A DNA stretch of 64,000 nt from Asterias amurensis (Eukaryota; Echinodermata; Asteroidea; Forcipulatida; Asteriidae): NCBI RefSeq assembly GCF_032118995.1, contig NC_092650.1:5394001-5458000 (forward strand). The letters are read 5' to 3'. The translations under genes and the position numbers were made by a program. The first letter of the stretch is position 1; the number at the start of each line of letters is the position of its first letter. The notes under the pieces are model-generated. The model ran no database searches, was not told where the DNA came from, and saw only the letters and a list, made by a program, of their open reading frames with translations. Positions 37,401 through 49,400 of this stretch are shown in pieces.

Positions 37401-40400
37401 GAAGTTGTGTGCGTTTAGATGGTTGATTTCGAGACCTCAAGTTCTAAATCTGAGGTCTCGAAATCAAATTCGTTGAAAATTACATCTTTCTCGAAAACTT
37501 TGTCACTTCAGAGGGAGCCGTTTCTCACAATTTTTTATACTATCAACCTCTCCCCATTACTCATCACCAAGTAAGGTTTTATGTGAATAATTATTTTGAG
37601 TAACTACTAATAGTGTCCACTGCCTTTAAAGATACAATGTGAAAAGGGCTTATGTTGATAAACTACCAAAAAAACATAAGTACTTTAAGTTGCACTTACT
37701 CCATTCTGAAGTGCCTCAATTTGTTGCTTGGCTGGTAGACCTCCAATTATCAACAGCTCTCTGTAAACAAAACACAAATGTGTACACTGAATAATAATGA
37801 GGTATTTATTAACTTATGCAATGGTATGTAAGGTTCTGTCATGTCTGGTACCTCGTCCCATTCCCCTCTAGTCCATGCCTTCGCCACACCCCAACTTATA
37901 GTTCATCATACTGTTAAAGTCACCTGGAAGTGGTATTTTGTCAAAATGAAGCTTTTGTCTCTAAAAAAATATATGTGTTTTGATGAGTGGAATGTGAATA
38001 AACAGGTAACTAGTAGGGTTCTAAAAAAATAAGTTCTTAGCTTATTTACAAATTAAACAGTAGGCCCCGACCCGAGAGGGCGCTGTTCGTGACGTCAATC
38101 GAGGTGTGCTATATTCGAAGAGAAAATGCTGCACAGCGCTGAAAAAGACGTCCGACCGGACAACTAAGCCTTATTGCTCTTGTGAGTCTGACCAGCCATG
38201 CAGACTGACCCCATCTGTAGTTGTTTTGCTGCATCCAGCAGCAATACAATTGGTTGGCATTGCCGGAAAAATGCAAGAAGAAAAGTTTTTTTCAAAACGT
38301 GAAAAGGGGTAGGCAGAGTCAACCCCCCTAAACAACTTTATCTATTTTGTAAACATATAAATCGTTACAAACAATTACTAAAAAAATTGTTACTAAACAT
38401 ATACTCTAATGTTTGAAAAAATAAAAATTCTATTCCCAAGTGACTTTAAACTGTTACTACATACAAGAGAAGGGATTCACCCTGGTGTTCCTGCGGCATG
38501 TTGCGCAAAGCTCCGCATACCTTGCAGAAAAAATACTGGATGCTAATAAAGCGCCTTGAGTGTCTCTGATAGTGACCAATTTGAGCGATATATAAGAAGC
38601 CACTACTACTACTACTACTGTTATTATCATTACATACATACCTTGGACAATCAGTTTGAATATGCTTCTTGAACAACTTAATCTGATTCAGTGTCTAGGA
38701 TAACAGAAGATAGAAAGCTTTGTTAAGTACAGATGGAAATCAATTGAATAACCACACCTCGCATATTCAGCCAAACTGTCAGACATTTACACATTAAAGT
38801 TCACTAAACAGATTACAAAAAACCAAACACTTTCCTTACCTGCTCAGCTAACTCTCTTGATGGCTGCAAAAAATAAACGCAATGAAAAAGTTTTTACATC
38901 GGAAGGAGGAGATACATGTTTCAATTTACACAAAAAGTTCCCTTAACTGATAACACAACTTAAATAAAAAAAGAGCCTAAAAATAATATTAAATAAAAAC
39001 ATTTGTACAATTTGTACAATTTGAATGTACACTATGAAGACAAAATTAACATCTATAATTATTTTGTACTTACTTCTAGGATGATGGCCTTGGGTGCATT
39101 GGGTTGAGGTTTACCAGCTACCGCTTGCTTGGCACCTGCCAACATTACAACAAGATTTAGAATATAATATAAAAGAAGAATGACAACTTTCTAAAGCATT
39201 CAATCTTATTTCACTACTCCAATCTAATCTTGTTGCGTGTCATTGACACAGGGATAATAACACTGTTGAATTCTAAACACTCCAAGTGTTTTCTAACTGT
39301 GGCTTCCTCATTTTAAGCTGGTTTGGTTTTGCCCGATATCCTGAGCTAATTTACCTGTATTTGATGATTTGGCCGTACATTCTGGGGATGCACTGCACAG
39401 TGGTTTATAACCTCCCTGTTAAAGCAATCAACAAAATGCACAAATGCAGGAGGTTAAAAATATTGCCATGCACCCAAATAGGTGCTGAAGAATATGTTTG
39501 GGAATGTCAAAAATGCATGGCCCAAGTAAACACCTGAAGAAAAAACAATTATACACAAAAATTATACACTATGTCAATAGTGCTTTAATTTTTAATTCTT
39601 TCTTTAACTTGGTGTGTCACAAATGTCTACCACAACATCAATGCAAAACAATTATAATTTTGAAATCTGTTTTTAATTTCCTGCTTGATATCGCATTCAA
39701 CTACTTACAAGCCGTCTTTTTATTTAACAAATTCAAATTTGTGAAAGTGAAAAATAAACAGAAACAAAATAGGGATACAATTTTAAAACAAAAAATGCAC
39801 AAATGCAGGTTAATCAAAGTTGCCAAGCACCTTTAGGAAGAGGTTACAGGGTTTCACCTAAAACACCATATATTAAATATGGATTACACAAGAAACCAAC
39901 GTAAATGAGGACTTTACAATGTTTATTTGCCTTTACCTCAGGTTTGTACTTGAATTGTGTGGCTCCAAAGTTGAACTTCATTTCTGCATTCTAGAGTAGC
40001 AAAAGATATAGAACAGAAACTGAAAAATCTTTTTTTTTTTCACAGTATAATAATCAGACTACATGTTAAAAACATGAAAATGTGTTGGATCATAAATGAG
40101 TCACCCAAAACCTTCTTGAAATCCAGCGACTCACTATCATTATCACCACCGTTTCCACAAAGAGATTGATAATGTCAAAAAGCAGTATACATTCTCGTCC
40201 TATCGTTAGCCTTGTGTCCTTAAGCAAGACACTTACACAATTGCTTTGGATAGTACGTTAAGCCGTTGGTCCCATGTGTTGTGTAACGCATGTAAAAGAA
40301 CCCAGAAGGGGTTTGCCCCGGTATTCCTGGCTGTGGTTGCTGAATGCGCCAAAGCACCTTGTAAACCCTTATAAAGTGCTACATAATAGACCCTTCCCAT

Positions 40401-43400
40401 GAAATATGTAAATTGCACATAGCGCGTGCGCACTAACGTTTTGGTTGGCAAAATATGGGAACATCGCGCTGTTTTGAACACGACTAATGGCTGCGTGAGG
40501 CAGACGCGATTGCGCGTCTGCTCAGTGCACAACTCTATGGCGTTTGCCAACCAACAGGGTCTGTACGCATGCGTGAATGTAATTACATGTAGCATATTTC
40601 ATGGGAAGGGTCCATTGGGTTTAAGAATTCATATTTTCAATAACCGTCCTTTCTGTAAAAAAAGTATATATACATAATGTACTAAGCGCCTTGAGTACCT
40701 TATTGGTAGATCATTCACCACATAAGTGTTTGACATTATTATATTTTTTTTTTTTGAAAAACTGTGAGAAACCTGTAAAGAAATAATTGTCCGGATCTAT
40801 CTCCTGAACATTAAATAAGTGTTCATCAAATTACCTTAAGAACGACAGCAGCATACAACGGTGTCTGAAGAAGATGTTTGGGAATGTCAAACGCATGGCC
40901 CAAGTAAACACCTGAACAAAAATAAACAATACACACAAATTATAGACCTTGTCAATAGTGACTTAGGCTACAGCTGTGGCTAGATCATGCACTACTGGCT
41001 ATTCTTCAACACTGGCAGACACGCTGATCTAGTCAGAGATGCAGCCGTTTTTTGTCGCCGTTTTGGACACCAACTAAGCGTTGTTTCTTTCTTCAACTAA
41101 TGGATGTCAAATAATGGAAATGATGCACAAGTGTACCCGTCGCGCGCAACTCTCAGCCAATAATAATAGGTCTTCATTGACCTCAGTGAGAGTTCTATTT
41201 TAGGCCTGTTACATCATATGGAAAGGGGGTCTATTGCTCCAAACAAACAAACAAAATTCATTGTGAAAAAAGTACTATCTGCACAGCTCATTAGTTGGCT
41301 TGCCTTTGAATGAAGTAGATTGAAATAGAAAGAATTACAAAACGAGTTTTGAAATTACCATTTTTTGCGTACTCAATGGTCCCATTGTTGAGATCCAAAT
41401 AGCATCCAATGACATCATCAATTCCAAACGGCTGAAAGAAGAAAAAAACCCAGAAATGTTTATAAAAAGGTTTCTTGACTTGCCCGAGTGCTTGGAAAAA
41501 AAAAAAACCAACATACAAAACCAACATTATACTTTCCTTTTAACCCTTTCAGTGCCCGCTTTTTTGGTGTGGTTTAACCTAAAATCCCCATCTTTTTAAG
41601 GTTTTACAAAATTGTGTTTTAAAAAGAGACAACAAAAGAAGTCTTTCTCGCCAAACGAAATGTATCTTGCTGATTTGTGTCGCATTGGTACATCCCAGAG
41701 TCAATAGTAATTTATGGGTAAATGTAGGATTGATAAAACTTTTTAAGTACATAAAAAAGATCGTACATATAGGATGATGGTACTTTTGAGATACTTGAAA
41801 TAGATCATACACTGTACATGTATGAACTTGGCAGAAGTAAAACATAGAGTTAACAGATCAATATTTGACATTAAAAGCAGAATTAAAGACACTGGACACT
41901 ATTGGTAATTGTCAAAGACCAGTCTTCTCACTTGGTGTATCTCAACATAAGCATAAAATAACAAGCCTGTGAAAATTTGATCTTTCTCAAAATCTATGCT
42001 ACTTCAGAGGGAGCTGTTTCTCACAATGTTTTATACTACCAACAGCTCTCCAATGCTCGTTACCAAGTCAGTTTTTAAGTTAATAATAGTTTTGAGTAAT
42101 ATTACCAAACGTGTACCTTCCCTTAAACAGATTGATATGTAATTAAAAAAACTTGATGTTTCTGTTTTTCAGACAGCAATTACTCAGCTAGATTTGCAGT
42201 TTTTGGTCTAGAATGTTTCCAGTGTCCCTTTTTCTTTTCGTTCTGTTTTTTGGGCCTCAACTGTTTTTCCAGATAGTCAGCAGGAAAAATTCACACAATT
42301 TATCGTACTACATCTGAGTAAACAAATAGTAATACATAGTTATTGGAAAAAATGTCTTTGTAAATAACTACTTTGTAGTTCTTCTTCAACTTACCTCACC
42401 GTAAGTGTCAAACTGCCGACCAAAGGACTTTTTCCCTGTTCCTCCGAAGCCAAACCCAAGCATGTCTGTGCCTGAATGGATACAAAAAATACAAAATATT
42501 GTTTATTTCATGGATATTTCAACAGGAACCCACCCATAAAAAAGGGTGGGCAACAAAGATTACTAATTGATGAAGCCAGGGAAGTTGAGCCACTACAGCT
42601 CCTTGATTTACAGCCTTTACAGAATATAGTATGCACATAGTCCATTGGGATGGGGTGCTTCTTCTGGTGTCTGATCAGCAGAGTGTGGGTTTGAGTCCTA
42701 GTCGCGGCACTTAACGTTATTTAAGCTTGGGCGATATCGATTTATTTAATTCACGATATATCGCTGACAAAATATCGCGATATTCGATATAATCGCGATT
42801 AATTAAATTTGACATCATCAGTCTTCAAACTCCAAGTGAAAGTTGTAGAAGAAACAGTCATAGCATAAGTGAGGTGTTCTAATGACCTGTTCTTCTGGTT
42901 TTACTCCAAACCTATGGGGTGCAAGATATCTCAGCTAATAAATACAATGCGATATTGCGATAATTAATCGATATCGCGATATATCGCAATATATCGATAT
43001 TACGATTAAAACCAAATCGCTCCGATATCGAAATCGTTTCCAAATTAGTATCACGATATTCGATAATATCATGATATCGCCCAAGCTTAACGTTATTGCT
43101 TCGTCCTTCGAGAGGGACGCTGTACATGTAGGTCCTGTGTATTGATGTAAAAACAATCAATGTACCAAGGCACATAAAAGACCCCAGTACACACTTATCA
43201 CAAAGGGTTCGCCCCGGTGTGTCTGGCAATGCGTTTATCTTCAATCATGGAGAATGCACTAGAAAGGAAGAAGAAGAGGTGCAGAATTCAACTGCAGTAA
43301 CTTGCTATTAGATTTACCTAGATTCATGGAAGCTTCAGCAGTAGACCATCCAACACGACAAAGTCCTTCATCGGTAACGGTTGCCTCGTAGTAATACCTG

Positions 43401-46400
43401 CCTATAAACAAAGAAGCATAGTAACGGCCAGTTGTCAGCAACATCAGTGGCATAAGTGGGGGTCATGTGGTCAATGCCTGCCACCCCCTTCCATTTGAAA
43501 TCTGGACTTCTGATATTAAAAATTACCCAAATAAAGTTATATTTTTATGAGGATTTATGTAGTGTATTCAGTGTCTTAAAAAAACAACTTTTGTATTTAC
43601 TAATAATAAATAATAATAATAATAATACCATTTATATAGCGCCTTTTCCTAAGGTTACAAAGCGCTCAGAAAATGACAGGAAAAAACAAAAAAGGGAATG
43701 CAAACAAAACCAAGAGGAAAACCACGACTAGGCAAAGCTAGCAGCATTTAGCCAAGAAAGTCCCGCGCAAAGCCGGTCTCTCTTTGACTAAAACCGCAGG
43801 CCAAGCATGCGAGATTTACTGATTGAAAATGAATGTTTTCAGAGACCTTTTGAACAAGGTAACAGAGCTAGAACTTTTGGTTGAGTTTGGAAGGGAATTC
43901 CACATCCTAGGGCCTGCAACTGAAAATGCTCTGTCTCCTGATTTTCTGGTGGTTCGAGGAATATACAAGTTGCCCTGTGAACGTAAGTTGCTCTTTGTAG
44001 CCCTGGTTTCTAATGAGTTGGAAATGTATGTGGGAAAAGTACCAGACATACACTTAAACATGTTTAAGGCCAATTTGAACATTATTCGTTTTTCTACTAA
44101 CAAATAATGTTTTTGTTTTTACCCCCGCGGCAGATTATGCTACAAAAAATGGTAAATTACAAGAGTGAGGGACCTGGGCTTGTGACGTCATATCTGAATC
44201 TGAATTATATAGTCGGCTAGGTATCCTACTAGAAACATCACTTGAACTTTATGTTAAGAAGACGATTAAGAAATTGCAGTTTAGACAAGGGAGGAAAACC
44301 ACAAATGGGGAATACCCAAACAATCAGGTAGGGAATGAAAACCCAATCCACACGCAAGGCTCCAATCCAGGTATCGAATCGGGGTCCACAGAGGTGAGTG
44401 GCAGGGACAGAAACTACAGGGCCAACCTGACTGCACCTTACTATATATAGGAGTAAAAAGGGTAAAACCCTGGGGTGTTCTTGAAACGTGTAACCGGAAC
44501 CCTGTAGAAAAGGGACAGTGTGAAAGTGCACCAGGGTAACCGTCGGGGAAAAAACGCCCAAGGGCCTCCCCTGGTGTTGTATTCCACGGAGATCAGAGAT
44601 ACAGTGTTAAAAGGACTATAGACCGTATTGAATATGACGTCACCGTTCAAATATCTGCCCTACAAGATGGCGTTTGCGAGAGTGTGTGTGTGTGTGTGCG
44701 TGCTTGTGCCGTAGAAATCAAACCGGGAACATTGCGTGCTACGTGTTTCTTTGATGTACGTGTTTATACGGCATACGGTTTGACCTACAAGATGACGACT
44801 TTCATAGCGGCAAAGGGGTTATTCAATACGGTCTATAGACTAGATATCCAACCAACCTCCATTGATAACTCCCTTGTTGGAGCGTGTGCCGTGCCATGAG
44901 TTGTGCTCCCTGCTCTGGCATAGTAACCCAGTTTCATCAATAGCTGTGGATGAAACAAACCAATATTCAACAATGAGAAGTCTGTCCAGTGTCTTAAGAC
45001 CATCACACAAAAGACTTGTTGTGGCATGTCATGGCCGAGCAGTCTAGTTCACTGGACCCAAGCTCTGATGTTGTCAGCAACAGAGCATGGGGTTCGAACC
45101 CCAGTCATAACACTTGTGCCCTTGAGCAAGGCACTTAACCATAGTTGCTTGGTGAAAAGTTAGAAAGGTAGTGCATTCTGCTCTACCAGCCAAGCTCCTA
45201 GTGGATGACACCCATCCATGCCGACATCCTTAAGGACTGTGAAGGGGGTAACACTGTTTCAGCCACGGGGAGTAGGTTGCCCCTGGTGTTTCAAAAGGCT
45301 CTGAAACTTTATGCTCAAAAACTTATAAGACACTTACCCATTGAATCGCCTCTGTCAAACGAGTTCATCAGCCAATTGGGGGTATCTGGATAATTAACAA
45401 ATGGAGAACCATATCAAAACGAACACTGGGAATATAGGTAGTTCCACTAAGTGCCATCTTTACAGCCAACTTGGGTTTTGGCTTTTCATTTGCAGCCAAG
45501 CGGTTGACTGACCAAACATGTTTTGATACAGCTCCTGTGTGTTGTGTGCCACACACATCATCATCATGTAGAAGCTCGAGCCTAGAGAAAAATGGTAGGT
45601 GAAAGGAGCATCCCCCAGTCCCAGACGGGACTGGGGTCTCCCCCATCCAGTCCCTGTCCCACACACATACTTGTGTCTTCAAATAATTTACATAGTGCAG
45701 TGGTACATGTGTGTGGCTACAACTGTTATTGGCCTGAAGCGAAGGGCATGCCTGCTGCCAACTCCTCGAGGGGGGAGGGGGGCACTTGTGAAGGCACAAG
45801 TGACGTGATTCTCCAAAGTTTCACTCACTTCCGTTTTGATGTTTTGCTGTGAAAACACATAGACTTTGCAATGAATCAATTGGGCAAAGTTGGGGGTCGT
45901 TATTCTGTGAAAATGCTGTGAAACTCCACTGAGAAATTTGTTCATATTGACAAAATCACAGAAAAATACTCTTTCACTGCATTTTCATGGTGCAGGTTTA
46001 CATAGTGTAGTGTTTTTATGAATATTATTCGGTTTTACCCGAACACTGTATACTCAGTACTTTCCCGAGTTCTGTGAAAAAAAACACCCCACAGGCATAT
46101 TACTCTGGTGGGATTCAAACCCATGACCTTTGCAAATCTAAAATGTTTTTAAGGGCTAAACCTTATGAGTGAACTCGAGTGTTACCTGCTTTTGCTTTGA
46201 TAGTTCCCTGCATCTTCCCAGTGGATTTGGATCTTAGTGATTCCTGAACGATCTGAATGACTGGCAGACAGAACGCCTGTGTGCATCGAAATAACAACAA
46301 GAAGAATGCATGACATTAAGTACAGTTTCGGGGTCGGTCATAAACACTGCATGATTTTGTAGTACATAATGGCTGCCATACCAAACAGAATAACACCAGG

Positions 46401-49400
46401 AGGGCCCGATTTCACAAAGAGTTAAGATTGATCATAACTGCAAATCAATCGTAGTTGATAAAGTGTGATTCCACAATACAAATCACTATGGTGATACTGA
46501 AAATTTCTCTTTAAAAAAATGGATTTTATTGTTTATAAAATCAACCCCAGGCCTGGAGTTTCAATTTTGGGAGGGCAAGGCCATTTTCATTTTTCAAAGG
46601 GCACCTCATGTCAACATCAATCAATACAAAGTGTGATAATATTGTTCAGTTAAACATATGAAAAATTGCCCTAGTTATTGAACAATAAATAAATAGATAA
46701 TAATGTGACATTAACATGTAGGAAAAAGGAGAAGACGAAACCCGTTTCCATAATTTTTTATTTTTATACGCAAGTCACCAGACTCACAAGGCCTGAAGGT
46801 CAATGGACCGTTCCGGCTTTCGACTAAGCTCCGCCCACCGCGCACGTGAGCAAGACACGTGTGCTAACACTCCCAATGACATTCTGCACGATTCTGCCGC
46901 GCGTGCAAAATATACGCGCACGCATGAACGAGTTTGTCCGACCATAATCATTGCTGTGATTGGTCAAAATGGGTGAACGCGCACAGTTTGATTGATAGGC
47001 CGGATCGGTCCATTCAAGGTAAGGGCTACAGTTATTTTTTTCCAGAGGCCTTGCCAACTACTCCTAGGGCTGAAACAGGGTTACCCCTTTTACAGTCCAT
47101 ACGGATGTAGGCTTGGGTATCATCAGTCTGAAGCCTGGCCGGTAGAGCAGAATGCACTACCTCCCCAATTTGACGTAGCAAGTGTCACGACCGGCATTCG
47201 AACCCACACTCTGCTGATCAAACACCAGAGCTTGAACTCGGTGGGTACTCTTAACCTCTCGGCCATGGCAGTTTGTAAGGGTATTTAATGGAGGTAGTAG
47301 ACCTCCATAGGCTATGCAGAAAAATGTTAAAATCAAGCAAAACCTGGCGGATTGTTTTGAAGGGGTTGAGACTGTAAGAATTGAGTTACCCCAGTCTTTC
47401 CACTTCCCGTCTCAGCTGCCATCAAGACGTCACCACCCCCAAGGATCAATGGAATGGCTTCTGCTTGGACATCCGTTGGCAGCCTGAATGTGTAAAATAT
47501 ACATTGAGTATAAAAAAGCAAGCAGCAGTTCATGATTATTATTGTTTCATCTTATCAGATCACAGCATGTAAAAGAAAGATTACATTTTTCTTCAACCTG
47601 GGTTGGATTTCACAAAGAGTTAAAGGCAGTGGACACTATTGGTAATTACTCAAAATAATTATTAGCATAAAACCTTACTTGGTAACAAGTAATCGGGAGA
47701 GGCTGATAGTATAAAACATTGTGAGAAACGGCTCCCTCTGAAGTAACATAGTTTTCAAGAAAGAAATAATTTCATAGAGCTGCTAAGCACAAAAATTTGC
47801 TTAGCATGAAATTTCTTCCTTGATAAAAACAAGATAACCTTTTCACCTGGCACTCAGCTATGTCAAAGAGATGACACATCTTCTTTGTCTTATGTATCTA
47901 CATATGTAAGATAACACCATCTGGACTCCTTCATGTACTACAATGTATAATGAAAGCCTTCACTTGAACCCAGATTAACAGACACCCAGCTCTCTCTGGG
48001 GAAAGGATTCACAACACCCTGTCTAAGTGCTCTACTCGGAACTGCCCTGAAAAGCTGCGAATCTCAAGTTAAGTCACTAGTCCTAACTTAGGACTGGTCC
48101 TAGGAGATATAAAAAACGTATGGCTAGTCCTAAGTTAGGACGAGTAACTCGTCTTAACTCAAGATAAGACCAGTCTTAACTCTTTGTGAAATCCACCCCA
48201 GTTAGTTTAAAACTCAATGAATCTGCTTTCTGTAAAAATGCAGAAGAAAACATCACTCACAGCCAGTCCATTTCTTCCACAGCCTGCACTATCTCTGGAA
48301 CCACACCAAACTCTGTCAAAACAAAGTAAAACATGTATCAGAATAAGTAGAATAAATTAGAGATAATACTTGTTTTGTTTTTGTTTTTGGGGGGGGTCAA
48401 ACATAGGGCCTACAACTTAAAAGGGCTGACTTGTTGTGGCTGATGGTGCGTATAAAGTCATATTCATAAATACCTCAGACAGTTTCGCTATTCTTATTGG
48501 TGGAGAGCGCGTCACGTGGGTGTGTAAAAACCTTTGTTTATGACTGGTAAAAAGTGTTAATCCATGGGCGTGACACGCGACCTTGCACCTGTTCTTATAA
48601 GACAGTTTCTTCATTCCTATTGGTCGATAGCAACAGCTGAAACACAGCATTCCCTTATAAGGAATTGATTACCCGAGGGCAGCGGAGGGCTTTACTATTT
48701 CATAGCTGGAGGGGTGTTGTGTTGAAAGAAATCATTTAACAATTATAATTTTTGCATTTTTTATATTTTTTGACCAAAAAGTGATGATGTTTTTGACCGA
48801 AAAGGTATTTATGAATGGGAATCAACTATGTTGAATCGGTTTTCGACTAGTGGTTTAAACCCGCCTAGGCCTGGTTCTTTATAATTTACCTTGACTTCGT
48901 CTCGTTAAAATTATCAAGAACCAGGCCTCGTTGGGATTAAACTTATGCTTATAGTGGTATTATTTGTTATATATATATATTTATGTTGTTGTTGATTTAT
49001 AGTGTACTTCTTTGTAAAGCGCTTAGTGAATTAAGTGTTAATTATTAGGCGCTATATAAATCGAAAGTTATTATTATTATTATTAAACCACTAGTTGAAA
49101 ACCCCTTCACCACACATTGATAAATAAAGTCTAAAGTAAAGATGACGAATCGACAATGAAACACAAAAAGAATATTCTGATGCCTACCACGATATTTAGG
49201 AGACCCACTGTAAAAAAGAGGGATTCCAAAATGAGGCTTGACATGAATGAATTATTTGTGCCAATATAAGCATTATTAATTATGCATAAAAAATGCCATT
49301 GCAAACCAACCAATTATATGCAATTTACTGTTTGGCATGGGGCATGGCTAACGCGTGAGAGATATAAACCTATGAGGTTACGGGAGACGATAGCCGGACG

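Larger units (their letters stand above)
25456..37760 (-). other. DDX1: DDX1 exon map, exons 16-31
   Basis: Exons (minus strand): 16 37700-37760; 17 35932-36003; 18 35444-35470; 19 35119-35208; 20 34599-34649; 21 33917-33991; 22 33044-33103; 23 31214-31265; 24 30905-31051; 25 29987-30081; 26 29227-29299; 27 28460-28532; 28 27969-28011; 29 27539-27634; 30 25996-26116; 31 25456-25583. Exon 18 is 27 nt (VQFFILDEA). Exon 23, the least conserved, was placed by phase and by TDGVHKRDN against human TDDVHAKDN. Confidence 0.88.

Noticed and set aside
42912-43244. Frame of 110 codons at 42912-43244
   Set aside because: It translates the cgatat-rich interior of the hAT-like MITE and the SINE next to it.
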